Source: DATNPH01 sp036703315 (lineage in GTDB: Bacteria; Cyanobacteriota; Cyanobacteriia; Cyanobacteriales; Coleofasciculaceae). From it: DNA of 55,405 nt. Each line of letters opens with the position of its first letter. The first letter of the stretch is position 1. Shown piece by piece: positions 1 to 8,600 of the stretch. The notes beneath the pieces were generated by a model. It searched no databases. It was not told the DNA's origin and saw nothing but the letters and a program-made list of their open reading frames with translations. The translations under genes and the position numbers were made by a program. The DNA lies in NCBI GenBank assembly GCA_036703315.1, contig DATNPH010000264.1:1-55405 (forward strand), given 5' to 3'.

Positions 1-1
1 C

Positions 2-259
2 GTTGTGAAAGGTTACGGGAACAATGGCAAGGATGGTACAGAAGGGGCATTTTATCGGAATGCGATCGCTACCTATTCCCATGGCCCCTTGTTACCCAAA
101 AATCCTTTTCTCGCAGATTGGCTCATTCAGACAGCACTGACTGAAAAATATCAGACACTTGTGTCTCTGGAGCCGTTGGATGATAGTTTAGCTACGCAGG
201 CGCGGAAAGCGATGTTTAAACGCCTTGCCCTTACCCACTTGAGCGCAGAACCTGCTTAA
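2..259 (+). CDS. gatD: Type 1 glutamine amidotransferase (GatD-like), 3' end only
   Basis: Only the last 85 or so codons are present; the reading frame is open to the left edge of the window. The residues around YGNNGKDGTEGAFYRN, followed by a Tyr-Ser-His-Gly-Pro-Leu-Leu-Pro-Lys-Asn-Pro stretch and ADWLI, match the C-terminal end of CobB/CobQ-type amidotransferases of the GatD group. There the His belongs to the Cys-His-(Glu/Asp) glutaminase triad. GatD works with the Mur-ligase-like MurT to amidate lipid II in many bacteria; in cyanobacteria that role is inferred from family membership. The partner gene would lie outside the window. A general CobQ-type amidotransferase is the alternative. 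Confidence 0.7.
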   Translation, partial: VVKGYGNNGKDGTEGAFYRNAIATYSHGPLLPKNPFLADWLIQTALTEKYQTLVSLEPLDDSLATQARKAMFKRLALTHLSAEPA

Positions 260-336
260 CTGAAGAAGTGTGAAGTGTAAAGAATGTGAGCGCAGTGGGG
301 CGTTAGCCCGGTAATTTCATACTTGATACTTCAGCC

Positions 337-385
337 TTCTAATTGACATCCTCTTAAAGGTGATGAGTTTTTCCGAGGATTCTAT
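337..385. repeat. Possible degraded IS200/IS605-type end in the 260-625 gap
   Basis: The 366-base gap after the amidotransferase has no convincing gene. It contains TTGACATCCTC followed about 23 bases later by GAGGATTCTA. This is the same flank pattern (TTGACATCCTC, hairpin, GGA-rich arm, TTCTA) as the clearer element at 29970-30012. Such subterminal hairpins are typical of IS200/IS605 elements and of their transposase-less derivatives. The hairpin arms here are short, so this is tentative. Confidence 0.3.
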
Positions 386-625
386 AGACTGTTGAAATAA
401 GCTACTCGCTGCTAAACTACGTGGTTATTGACTCCGCAGTTTCATGACACCTGAAAAAGAATCCCCTAGCACAAGAGCTGTGGGGAGAAAGTCACAAGAA
501 GAAACTCTTGGGTGTCAGTAGAGGGGTAGCTCTTCTGCAATCTCACACCCAGCAACAAATTATCGACCGCAATCTTTGCAATCATTAAGTATGGTTTGCC
601 ATAGAGTAAATTCGCAAGAAGGGAT

Positions 626-1702
626 ATGACTGGAAAAGTAATTGATCGCAGCGCCACTGGTCTCATTCTCATACTCCCATTCGCGTTTTTGTGTGTCTTG
701 CTATTTAAGGCTTGGCCCGCGTTACTGGCGCTGTTCGTTTTCATGATTAGTTTTAGGATTTGGCAGCAATATCAATGGAAGCAGTGGACCAAGCAAGTCA
801 ACCCCTTTTTTAATGAGCTGATCAGAGAAAACCAAGGTTGCCTGACACCAATGGACTTGTCACTGAAGGCAAACCTATCAGGGCCAGACGCGCAGTGGTA
901 CCTAGAGAAAAAGGCAGAAGAATTTGGTGCCCAGCGTCGAGACTATGAAGGCAAAGGCACGGTGTATTACTTTCTCACGGCTAGCGCTCTCGGTAGTATC
1001 TTTGAGGATAGTGAACCACCGCCTGAGCTAGAGAGTGAATCGTTGATCACTCAAAGCCTAACCTTGCCCGAACCCCTGATAGATAAGGAGTCGCTGCCTT
1101 CTCCTGAGGATAGTGAACCGTCGCCTGAGCTAGAGAGTGAACCGTTGATCACTCAAAGCCCAACCTTGCCCGAACCCCTGATAGACAAGGAGTCACTGCC
1201 TTCTCCTGAGGATAGTGAACCGCCGCCTGAGCTAGAGAGTGAATCGTTGATCACTCAAAGCCCAACCTTGCCCGAACCCCTGATAGATAAGGAGTCACTG
1301 CCTTCTCCTGATGAAGCCTCTACTAGTGAACCCCCAAAACCTCTAGAAGCCTCTGAACAACAACAGCCAAGCTTATCTGATAGTGCATTATCAACGGCTG
1401 AGAAAGAAGTAGCTCTCGAACCACCGCCACAACCGAAGCAGGAGCAGACGGAAGCGTTCAATGAAACAGAGGACTTGTGGGCAGATTCACCTGAAAAGGA
1501 ACAGAAAACATCTCAAGCTCTAATCCAAGCTGAACTTGCCAAGCGGCTCGATGTGCATACCAGTACGGTTGGGAAGCGTAAATCTGACCCCGACTTCCCA
1601 GAATGGAGTCAAAGTAGAGACCCTGAGGGAATGGCTTGGGTATACTCACCGGAGACCAAAGAGTTTTTCCCGACGGAGAATCCACCACAATTCGAAGAAT
1701 AG
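626..1702 (+). CDS. Membrane-anchored protein with three 34-residue acidic repeats and a C-terminal HTH-like region
   Basis: Not recognised as a named family. Residues about 8-45 form two closely spaced hydrophobic segments, predicting N-terminal membrane anchoring. Residues 127-228 are three nearly identical 34-residue units rich in Pro, Glu and Ser. They are encoded by three 102-bp direct repeats and followed by more Pro/Gln/Glu-rich disordered sequence. The last 65 or so residues (ALIQAELAKRLDVHTSTVGKRK, then an aromatic WSQSRDPEGMAWVY stretch) look like a small helix-turn-helix domain. The start ATG has an AAGAAGGG ribosome binding site just upstream. The repeats should make the length variable between strains. 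Function unknown. Confidence 0.75.
   Translation: MTGKVIDRSATGLILILPFAFLCVLLFKAWPALLALFVFMISFRIWQQYQWKQWTKQVNPFFNELIRENQGCLTPMDLSLKANLSGPDAQWYLEKKAEEFGAQRRDYEGKGTVYYFLTASALGSIFEDSEPPPELESESLITQSLTLPEPLIDKESLPSPEDSEPSPELESEPLITQSPTLPEPLIDKESLPSPEDSEPPPELESESLITQSPTLPEPLIDKESLPSPDEASTSEPPKPLEASEQQQPSLSDSALSTAEKEVALEPPPQPKQEQTEAFNETEDLWADSPEKEQKTSQALIQAELAKRLDVHTSTVGKRKSDPDFPEWSQSRDPEGMAWVYSPETKEFFPTENPPQFEE
1004..1309 (+). repeat. Three tandem 102-bp in-frame repeats
   Basis: Three direct copies begin at 1004, 1106 and 1208, each starting GAGGATAGTGAACC and differing at only a few positions. The unit is a multiple of three, so copy-number change would leave the reading frame intact. Each unit encodes an acidic, proline-rich segment. 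Confidence 0.9.
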
Positions 1703-1887
1703 AATAACTTTAGGCGTTTGGGGGAAATCAGCTAGACCAAGTGGATACCGTTCGTAAGGTAATCGCTGAGTTTTGATTTTAGCAAGGCTGTCAATATGGC
1801 CGGCGATCGCGTTTGGCTCTTAAGTTTGGATTAGGTGACTTAAGCGGTTCGCTGATACGAGGTGAAACTATAAGTCCAAGAGAAGAT

Positions 1888-2481
1888 TTAAGGATTCAGG
1901 ATGCTTGTCAAATCGAGGACGAATCCAGGCAAAACGTCTTCGCCAGAAAGTGTAGGCGGTTTATCAACAGAGAAATTGATAGTTTCTGCTTCCTGAGCAG
2001 GTCGGTAGATTTCAACTAAGGGCGTTTGGGGGTCAATCAGCCAACCCAAGCGAGCACCGTTAGCCTGGTACTCTTGCATTTTTGCTCGTAGATCTTTCAA
2101 TGAATCCGTTTCAGAACGAAGTTCGATGACAAAGTCTGGACACAGAGGAGGAAAGCGCTTCCTGTCCTCAAGGGATAAAGCTTCCCATCTTTCCAGTTTC
2201 ACCCAGGAAACATCGGGGGAACGCTTGGCACCATTGGGTAATCGGAACTCAGTGGAGGAGTCAAAGACTTTCCCCAACCTAGTTTGGCGATTCCACAAGC
2301 TCAAGTCTGTCGTCAAGTCAGCATTTCTAATCCCGCTTTCGCCGCCAGTTGGGGGCATGATTATCAGTTCTCCCTCAGCAGTAAGTTCCAAGCGCCATTG
2401 TTCATTAGCCACACACAGTTGATAAAACTGCTCGTCTGTTAGACCTACAGCAGGGGGTACTTTTAGCGTCAGAGTTTCCAT
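1888..2481 (-). CDS. Uma2-family (DUF820) putative restriction-like endonuclease
   Basis: The 197-residue length and layout match the Uma2/DUF820 family, which is greatly expanded in cyanobacteria and has a PD-(D/E)XK nuclease fold. Visible markers are an N-terminal LTDEQFYQLC segment, ELTAEGELIIMPPTGGESG near residues 33-50, the catalytic-type SPDVSWV (about residues 88-94), then PDFVIELRSETDSL with the E-x-R/K position, and YQANGARLGWLIDP. Members often accompany mobile DNA, but a cellular target is not known for most. It is monocistronic and converges with the membrane-protein gene upstream. The residues needed for nuclease activity appear present. Confidence 0.85.
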   Translation of the reverse strand: METLTLKVPPAVGLTDEQFYQLCVANEQWRLELTAEGELIIMPPTGGESGIRNADLTTDLSLWNRQTRLGKVFDSSTEFRLPNGAKRSPDVSWVKLERWEALSLEDRKRFPPLCPDFVIELRSETDSLKDLRAKMQEYQANGARLGWLIDPQTPLVEIYRPAQEAETINFSVDKPPTLSGEDVLPGFVLDLTSILNP

Positions 2482-2700
2482 CGGTAATGCGGATCGCTAA
2501 CAGGGTTAATTTAATTATGGGCGAACGACTCTGCTGATCTAGGAGAAAAAGCGATCGCTAGTTCCTACAGCTTTACGGACGGTTTAACAAATCGGCGTAT
2601 CGTTGCTGCCAAAGGGTTTCAAGTCGGGCTAATGCATTGGTGACAAGTTAAGGCAGAGTGATTATTGTCAATAAGAGAATATACTTAATGGTTCTCCTGA

Positions 2701-2773
2701 TGATAATGATAATCAATGAGAGAGGAGAGGCGAGCGCTGCTCGCCTCTCCTCTCCGCACGATTATCATTATCA
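2701..2773. repeat. 73-bp palindrome inside the IS, with Fur-box-like arms
   Basis: The sequence is symmetric about 2737. Outer 14-bp arms, TGATAATGATAATC at 2701-2714 and its exact complement at 2760-2773, enclose a five-position mismatch and an inner 17-bp purine/pyrimidine stem (2720-2736 with 2738-2754). As RNA it would be a long hairpin upstream of the transposase ribosome binding site. The outer arms match the first 13 bases of the classical Fur consensus GATAATGATAATCATTATC. A structural role (blocking read-through expression of the transposase, as in IS10 and IS50) is as plausible as iron regulation. Confidence 0.8.
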
Positions 2774-2837
2774 ATAATTTATCGGGTAACAGTTACACTC
2801 GGGAAAAATCATGTGACACTCAGGAGGCAACAAGTAA

Positions 2838-4235
2838 TTGACCAATTGTGGGCAACCAACCGTGAGTGTTAACCGCAAAACTAACCGAGACCACGCCAAA
2901 AAGACTGCAAGACCAATGGTGGAAGATGAAGTAATTGCATCTCAACTAGAAGCGTTACTAACACCAGCCATCACTGCCCAAGAAAACTACTATCGTCAAC
3001 TCGGACTAAGAGACAGAATTCTCAACTTACCATTGATGGTAGCGGCGGTATTAACTTTACTGTGGCGAGACGTAGCAGGAGTCACTGAGCTGACAAGAAT
3101 TTTAGCCAGAGAAGGTTTTCTGTGGTGTAGTCCCAAGACGGTCAGTCAACAAGCGATATCTCAACGGTTTTTGACGTTTCCAGCTTGCTTATTCGAGAAA
3201 GTTTTCAAGGATTTATTGCCTCATTTGAAAGCTGCTTGGCACACCAGGACTAGTCGCCCAATACCTGAAAGTGTGCAATTTACTCTCGGCTTGTTTGAGA
3301 AGATTTGGATAGTAGATTGTTCAACTTTAGAAGCCTTGTTTCGGAAGCTCCGTAGTCTAGAAGATGCTCCTCAGGGACAATTAGCTGGGAAAATGGGGAC
3401 AGTAATAGATTTAATCACCCGACTGCCTGTAGAGATTTGGTTCCAAGAAAATCCCCGATCTTCTGACACTAAATTTGAAGAAGATATTTTAAAGTTAGTA
3501 AAAGCCAAAACTCTGCTCTTGCTGGACAGAGGCTTTTATCATTTTAGTTTTTGGCTAAAGTTAATTGAACACAAAGTAGATTTTATTACTCGGCTAAAGA
3601 AAGGAGCCTCAATTCAGGTTGAGCAAGTTTTTACGGATAGTTATGCTCTGCGAGACCGAATGATACGTCTGGGGTCTGGAACGAAAAAAACTCCATTTAT
3701 TACCTTACGTCTGATTGAGGTTCGTTCGGGCAAAGCTTGGCATTCTTATTTAACGAGTGTCCTTGACCCGACGATATTACCTCCTTACCTAGTGGCAGAC
3801 CTCTATCGACGGCGTTGGAGAATTGAGGACGCTTTTAATACAGTTAAACGACTCTTGGGTCTGAGTTATTTATGGACGGGTTCCCTCAATGGGATTCAGC
3901 TTCAAATCTGGGGAACTTGGTTATTTTCTGCTGTTTTGATCGATTTGGGTGATGCTGTAGCACAGGAACTCTCTTTACCTTTTGACCACATTTCTTTAGA
4001 GATGATTTATCGCGGTCTTTATCATTTTTCGGTCGCTCATCAAAAAGGTCAGGCAACTGACCCGGTTAAGTATTTCGCTGCCCCAGAAAATCAAGATTTA
4101 GGTATTGTTAAACAGCAACGAAAACCCAACATTAAGTTAATTGTCGCACCCTTTCCTGAACAACAACGCGGCTCTGACCAGTTTTTTTTTCAAGCCTCTT
4201 CTCAAATCCCCTTGACAACTGCCAGAAAGCCTTAA
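2838..4235 (+). CDS. IS4-family DDE transposase
   Basis: A 465-residue transposase with the DDE triad in RNase-H-fold context: D160 in WIVDCSTLE, D230 in LLLLDRGFY, and E330 in YRRRWRIEDAFNTVKR, the last being the Y-x2-R-x3-E-x6-K signature of the IS4 group. The start is TTG at 2838, supported by a GGAGG at 2823-2827. The frame is intact and ends within the right inverted repeat. It catalyses cut-and-paste movement of the surrounding element. A 73-bp palindrome precedes it and may limit its expression. Confidence 0.95.
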   Translation: MTNCGQPTVSVNRKTNRDHAKKTARPMVEDEVIASQLEALLTPAITAQENYYRQLGLRDRILNLPLMVAAVLTLLWRDVAGVTELTRILAREGFLWCSPKTVSQQAISQRFLTFPACLFEKVFKDLLPHLKAAWHTRTSRPIPESVQFTLGLFEKIWIVDCSTLEALFRKLRSLEDAPQGQLAGKMGTVIDLITRLPVEIWFQENPRSSDTKFEEDILKLVKAKTLLLLDRGFYHFSFWLKLIEHKVDFITRLKKGASIQVEQVFTDSYALRDRMIRLGSGTKKTPFITLRLIEVRSGKAWHSYLTSVLDPTILPPYLVADLYRRRWRIEDAFNTVKRLLGLSYLWTGSLNGIQLQIWGTWLFSAVLIDLGDAVAQELSLPFDHISLEMIYRGLYHFSVAHQKGQATDPVKYFAAPENQDLGIVKQQRKPNIKLIVAPFPEQQRGSDQFFFQASSQIPLTTARKP

Positions 4236-4632
4236 CTTGTCACCAATGGGCTAATGCGTCTTCTGTGTAACGCTCAGCTTCTTGCAGAATGGTTGACCAA
4301 AGGGTGTTGAGCGCTTCTAGGTTTGGGCAGAAGCGAATCAGGGTGCGACAAGCGGCAATCCACTGTTCTAATTTGCGGTAACTGACAAAGTAGCCTCCGA
4401 GTCCTTCGATATGCACCCAAAGGACGTTATGCCATTTTTGCCAGTTGAGGATGCGCTCTTGACTAATTTTTAGGTGTTTGGCAATTTGCCGGAGGGTGAT
4501 AACAAAACTTTGGGGGTTGATACAGTGGCGTAGTGGTTGCATAGCGGTTGGCGATCGGAACGGCATTGTATTGGAAAACCCCTCCCTAACCCTGTCCGAT
4601 GCGAAGCTACTGTTTACGAACAAGTCTTTCTC

Positions 4633-4704
4633 GCCCCCTAAATCCCCCAATTCTGGGGGACTTTGAGGACAGGGTTCCCCCTTTGCGTTGGGGGCTAAGG
4701 GGGC
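4633..4704. repeat. C/G-rich palindromic intergenic repeat
   Basis: An imperfect inverted repeat: GCCCCCTAAATCCCCCAA at the left faces TTGGGGGCTAAGGGGGC at the right, with a nested CCCCCAATTCTGGGGG hairpin. Repeats of this form are scattered through intergenic regions of many cyanobacterial genomes. It lies between two minus-strand genes that may share a transcript, so it could act as a processing or attenuation site. Confidence 0.7.
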
Positions 4705-4716
4705 TGTGTGAGGTTG

Positions 4717-4938
4717 TTAGCTCATCAGAGATTCAGCTTGGTTCTTTTGTTGTTCCTCGTTGGGAGGGTCAAAGATGACCTCAAATTCCGCTGCTGGCAT
4801 GAACCGACGCAAAACTCGCTTGTGGTCATCGGCGTCTCGGCGGTTGCGGAAACGAGCGACGATATAGCGTTGGGCTTTTGGCAAAAGCCGCACGATCGCC
4901 CAAGGGGAGTCGCTTCGATAGCTCAATCGTTTTACCAT
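4717..4938 (-). CDS. Small conserved hypothetical protein (73 aa)
   Basis: The sequence MVKRLSYRSDSPWAIVRLL, with RYIVARFRNRRDADDHKRVLRRFMP and a closing EFEVIFDPP, reads like a real compact alpha/beta protein. It is similar in style to small cyanobacterial proteins of unknown function; I cannot name the family. It is on the same strand as and upstream of the IS-disrupted gene, from which a palindromic repeat separates it, so the two may be cotranscribed. The opposite-strand frame over the same bases is a shadow. Confidence 0.6.
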   Translation of the reverse strand: MVKRLSYRSDSPWAIVRLLPKAQRYIVARFRNRRDADDHKRVLRRFMPAAEFEVIFDPPNEEQQKNQAESLMS

Positions 4939-5111
4939 TGGTAGAGTCTCCTTTTATCTGGAGCCAGAAGCCAGCGTCAGCTGTAGGAAGGTTGGACGCT
5001 GGCTTTAGCTTTAGGCAATATAGCACAAAAACAAAATAGCAAAATAGCAAAAGAAGACGAAAGATTTATAGCAATGAGAAAATGGAAGTGAGCATTTATG
5101 AGCGGTAATCT

Positions 5112-5294
5112 GTGTCTGAACCTGAAAAGCCAGTGTTTGTTAGAGGACGTGTTCCCGAATCAGTGAGAGCACGATTTAAGGCAACGTGTGCCTTAGAAGG
5201 GCGTGATATGGGTGATGTGTTGAGGGAACTCATTGAAAAGTGGTTAGAAGAATACGAAAACCCCTCACCGGCTAAGAAGGGTAAGGGGGATTAA
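5112..5294 (+). CDS. Ribbon-helix-helix protein (CopG/ParG-like), 60 aa
   Basis: A short basic-acidic protein with a predicted beta strand (PVFVRGRVP), then helix-turn-helix segments ESVRARFKATCALEGRDMGDVLRELIEKWL, the arrangement of MetJ/Arc/CopG ribbon-helix-helix DNA-binding dimers. The start is GTG; no ATG is available in this frame. A second ribbon-helix-helix gene starts 20 bases after its stop, so they look like a two-gene unit. Such proteins serve as antitoxins, plasmid partition proteins or autorepressors. No toxin partner is evident, and the pair sits just upstream of the TPR-CHAT gene, where it could regulate that cluster. Confidence 0.7.
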   Translation: MSEPEKPVFVRGRVPESVRARFKATCALEGRDMGDVLRELIEKWLEEYENPSPAKKGKGD

Positions 5295-5313
5295 AGGCGC
5301 GATCGCAGATGAC

Positions 5314-5478
5314 ATGGCAAAGGTAACCGTAACCCTCTATATGGATGAGGAAGACAAAGAGGCACTGCAAGAATTGGCAGATGTAGAGGAGCGCTCTTTG
5401 TCTCAGATGGCAGTGCTAATCCTTAAACGAGCGATTAGAAAAGCAGAAGAGGAAGGAAAAATCCCGCCCAAAAAGTAA
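5314..5478 (+). CDS. Second ribbon-helix-helix protein, 54 aa
   Basis: The ATG at 5314 opens a 54-codon frame, MAKVTVTLYMDEEDKEALQE and onward, ending at TAA 5476-5478. The N-terminal strand VTVTLYM followed by helices EDKEALQELADVEE and SLSQMAVLILKRAIRKAEEE is characteristic of CopG-type ribbon-helix-helix proteins. It follows the 60-aa ribbon-helix-helix gene on the same strand, probably in one transcript. The two proteins are not close copies, so this is not a simple duplication. Confidence 0.7.
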   Translation: MAKVTVTLYMDEEDKEALQELADVEERSLSQMAVLILKRAIRKAEEEGKIPPKK

Positions 5479-5517
5479 CTCCCTTAGTTGATGAGCGGAG
5501 AAAGGGAGACTAATAAC

Positions 5518-5588
5518 GCGATCGCATCTCCTCAACACTTCTGTCTTGGGCGATCGCATTCATTCAAGGGCAGGGTAAGAGCGATCGC
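5518..5588. repeat. Cluster of three HIP1 octamers
   Basis: GCGATCGC occurs at 5518-5525, 5550-5557 and 5581-5588, spaced 31-32 bp apart in the short gap before the TPR-CHAT gene. HIP1 is a general over-represented palindrome of cyanobacterial chromosomes. The regular spacing may be chance. Confidence 0.85.
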
Positions 5589-5647
5589 GCTCGACCGATG
5601 AAGCTTTACAAAGCTACACAATTTTACCGGAATGAAGTCGAGGTGCA

Positions 5648-8600
5648 TTGAAGGATGAAGTAAGTGCCACGTCAACCGTCAGCACATTACTGCAATATGA
5701 ACATCATGTCTTAGCTGACTCCATGAACGAAGAACGCCATAACCTCTACAATCAGCTGGTTGACGTACTACTGGCTTTTGACAGTGGCGGCGAGCAATCG
5801 ATTTTGAGTCGCTTCCCAAATTTGCTGGATGCTGGCTTGGTGGAGACAATGGGAATACGAGCCAAGCTATTAGCACAGGAGGGCGACCAAGATAAAGCTA
5901 ATCGATTGGAACATTTATCAGTGCAACTTGGCACCGCTATCAGCAATGTGGAAGCAAATCGGCTGCTGAAACAAGGTATAGACCAGTATCAGACCAGTCA
6001 ATTTGAAGCTGCGTTGCAATCTTGGCAACAGGCGCTGATACTTTATCACCAAATTGAAAATCGCCAAGGAGAAGCCGATTGTCTAGGCAACTTAGGTGCT
6101 GCTTATGAGTCCCTAGGGCAATACCAGCTTGCCATTGATTACTATCAGCGGACTTTGGTAATTGCACAGGAGATGGGCGATCACCACGGAGAAGTCAATT
6201 CCCTGAACAATCTGGGCAATACCTACCATAGCTTAGGGCAGTATCAGCTAGCTATTCATCACTACCATCAAGCCCTGAGCCTTGCACAACAGATTGAGGA
6301 GCGCCGGAGGGAAGCCTTGATCTTAGGTAATCTGGGCACTGCTTACAATTGCTTGGGGCAATATCAAAAAGCTATTGAATACTATCAGCAGTCGCTGACC
6401 ATTCAACGGGAGATTAATGATCGCTGGGGAGAAGCTAGTTCCCTAAACAATCTAGGCATTGCTTACCAAGACCTAGGGCAATACGAGGAAGCTATTGAAA
6501 ATTGTCAGCAGTCCCTAGCCATTCAACGAGAAATAGGCAATCGCTATGGGGAAGCTAAATCTCTAGGTAGTCTGGGTAATGCTTATTATTCCTTGGGGCA
6601 ATATCAACGGGCGATAGATTACCATCAACAGTCCTTGGTTATTAAACAGGAGATTGGCGCTCGTCCGGGGGAAGCTGTTTCCTTGGGCAATCTGGGCATA
6701 GCTTACCGTTCTTTAGGGGAATATCAGAGGGCGATAGATTACCATCAGCAGTCCCTGTCCATCACACGAGAGATTGGAGATCGTGCTGGGGAAGCTACAT
6801 CCCTTATCAATATAGGTGAGGCTTACCGATGCCTAGGGCAATACCAGCTAGCGATAAATTATGCTCAGCAGTCACTGACCATTAAACGGGAGATTGGAGA
6901 TCGCACTGGGGAAGCCAACTCTCTAGGTAGTCTGGGAAATGCTTACAATTTCTTAGCGCAATACCAACTTGCGATTAATTACTATCAGCAACAGCTGACC
7001 ATAGCACGGGAAATTGGACAGCGCCAAGGGGAAGCCAACTCCTTGGGTAATCTAGGCACTACTTACAATTTTCTAGGGCAATACCAGAAAGCGATTCAAT
7101 ACCATCAGCAGTACTTGGTCATCGCACGGGAGATTGGAGATCGTCGGGGGGAAGCTAATTCCCTTGGTAATCTTGGCAATGCTTGTGATTCTCTGAGGCA
7201 ATACCAACTAGCCATTGATTACTATCAGCAGTCCCTGTGCATTAAACGGGAGATTGGAGATCAGCATGGAGAAGCCACAATTTTAGGCAATCTTGGCAAT
7301 ACTTACAACTCTCTAGGGCAATACCCGCTGGCGATTGAGTACCATCAGCAGTCTTTAGTCATTAAGCGAAAAATTGGTGATCGGCTTGGAGAAGCCCAAT
7401 CACTGGACGGTGTAGGCAGTACATACAAAAGGCTAGGGCAATACCAAAGGGCGATTGAGTATCATCAACAGTCCTTAGCAATTGGACGGAAGATTGGCGC
7501 TCGCTTTGAGGAAGGAGTATGTCTAAACAATTTGGGGCTGGCTCTCCTGAAATCTGGCAAGCTTGCAGAATCAGAACAGACACTCCTTGCTGGAATTAAG
7601 GTTTGGGAATCTATACGAACACATTTAGGTAGCAATGATGCTAATAAGGTGTCAATTTTTGAAACGCAAGCGACTACTTATCGTCTGCTGCAAGCAGTCT
7701 TAGTTGCTCAGAAAAAAACAGAAGATGCCTTGGAAATTGCTGAACGAGGTCGCGCTCGTGCGTTCGTTGAATTATTGTCTGAGCGCTTATCCGCTAACCC
7801 CGCAGAAGCAACTCATGAATTGCCCTTGCCAGCCACTATCGAGCCACTTACCCTTGAGCAAATTCAACAAATCGCACAAGCGCAAAATGCCACACTTGTT
7901 GAATACTCGATTATTTATTCAGACAACCTCTTTATTTGGGTCATTAAACCAACTCATAAAATTGAATTTTGCCAAGTTGACCTCAAACCCCTACAGCAAC
8001 AAAGCACCTCGCTGTCAAAGCTAGTTATTCAAGCTCGTGAATTTTTGGGAGTTGAGGAACACACACGAGGGGGTACAGAAACTATCAACTCCGAAATTCC
8101 CCTACCTATTAGACACATCTCCCAACCATTACGGCAGCTGCATCAATACCTAATTGAACCGATCTCACACCACCTCCCGTCTGACCCTAATACCCCTGTC
8201 ATCTTTATCCCACAAGGAACTCTATTCCTAGGTCCCTTCTCAGCACTGCAAGACGCTACGGGCAAATTCTTAATCGAACAACACACCATTCTGACTGCTC
8301 CTTCCATCCAGGTACTGGAATTAACCCGCAAGCAACAACAACGGATAGAGACAATTCATGAATTACCCCTATCAAATCAGAATGCATTGGTTGTAGGCAA
8401 TCCAACGATGCCAACAATTCCCTTGATAGATCCGCCTCAACCATTAAACCCGCTACCAGGTGCGGAAGCAGAAGCTAATGCGATCGCATCTCTCCTCAAC
8501 ACCCAAGCGATCATCGGCGACCAAGCCACTAAAGTAGACATTGTGCAGCAGATGCCCAAAGCGCGACTGATTCATCTGGCGACACACGGACTATTAGATG

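Larger units (their letters stand above)
2636..4247 (+). mobile_element. Complete IS4-family insertion sequence, 1612 bp
   Basis: Both ends carry the same 19-bp inverted repeat, ATTGGTGACAAGTTAAGGC at 2636-2654 and its reverse complement at 4229-4247. The element is flanked by a perfect 10-bp target duplication, GGGCTAATGC, at 2626-2635 and 4248-4257. It contains one transposase gene whose stop codon lies inside the right repeat. Perfect ends, a perfect duplication and an uninterrupted transposase all indicate a recent insertion that is likely still functional. Confidence 0.93.
2573..4542 (-). pseudogene. Small conserved protein gene split by the IS4-family insertion
   Basis: The 5' part (4542 down to 4248) encodes a protein beginning MQPLRHCINPQSF with a possible DNA-binding segment (LRQIAKHLKISQERILNWQKW). 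The frame is cut by the insertion sequence at 4248. Removing the element and one copy of its 10-bp duplication continues the frame without interruption into 2635-2573, adding ARLETLWQQRYADLLNRP and then TAA. The intact product would be about 115 residues. As it stands the frame runs 3 codons into the IS right end and stops, losing about 18 native residues. An in-frame start as far up as 4650 exists but would read through a palindromic repeat, so 4542 is preferred. Function unknown; it probably formed an operon with the 73-aa gene at 4717-4938. Confidence 0.7.

Noticed and set aside
4708..4944. 78-codon plus-strand frame
   Set aside because: It is antisense to the more protein-like 73-aa minus-strand gene and has no ribosome binding site.
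6001..7560. Regular 120-bp repeats considered as a CRISPR-like array
   Set aside because: The repeats are coding, in frame, and give TPR units; there are no unique spacers between identical short repeats.
7704..8024. 106-codon frame within the CHAT gene
   Set aside because: It lies in another frame of a well-supported gene and has no family features.
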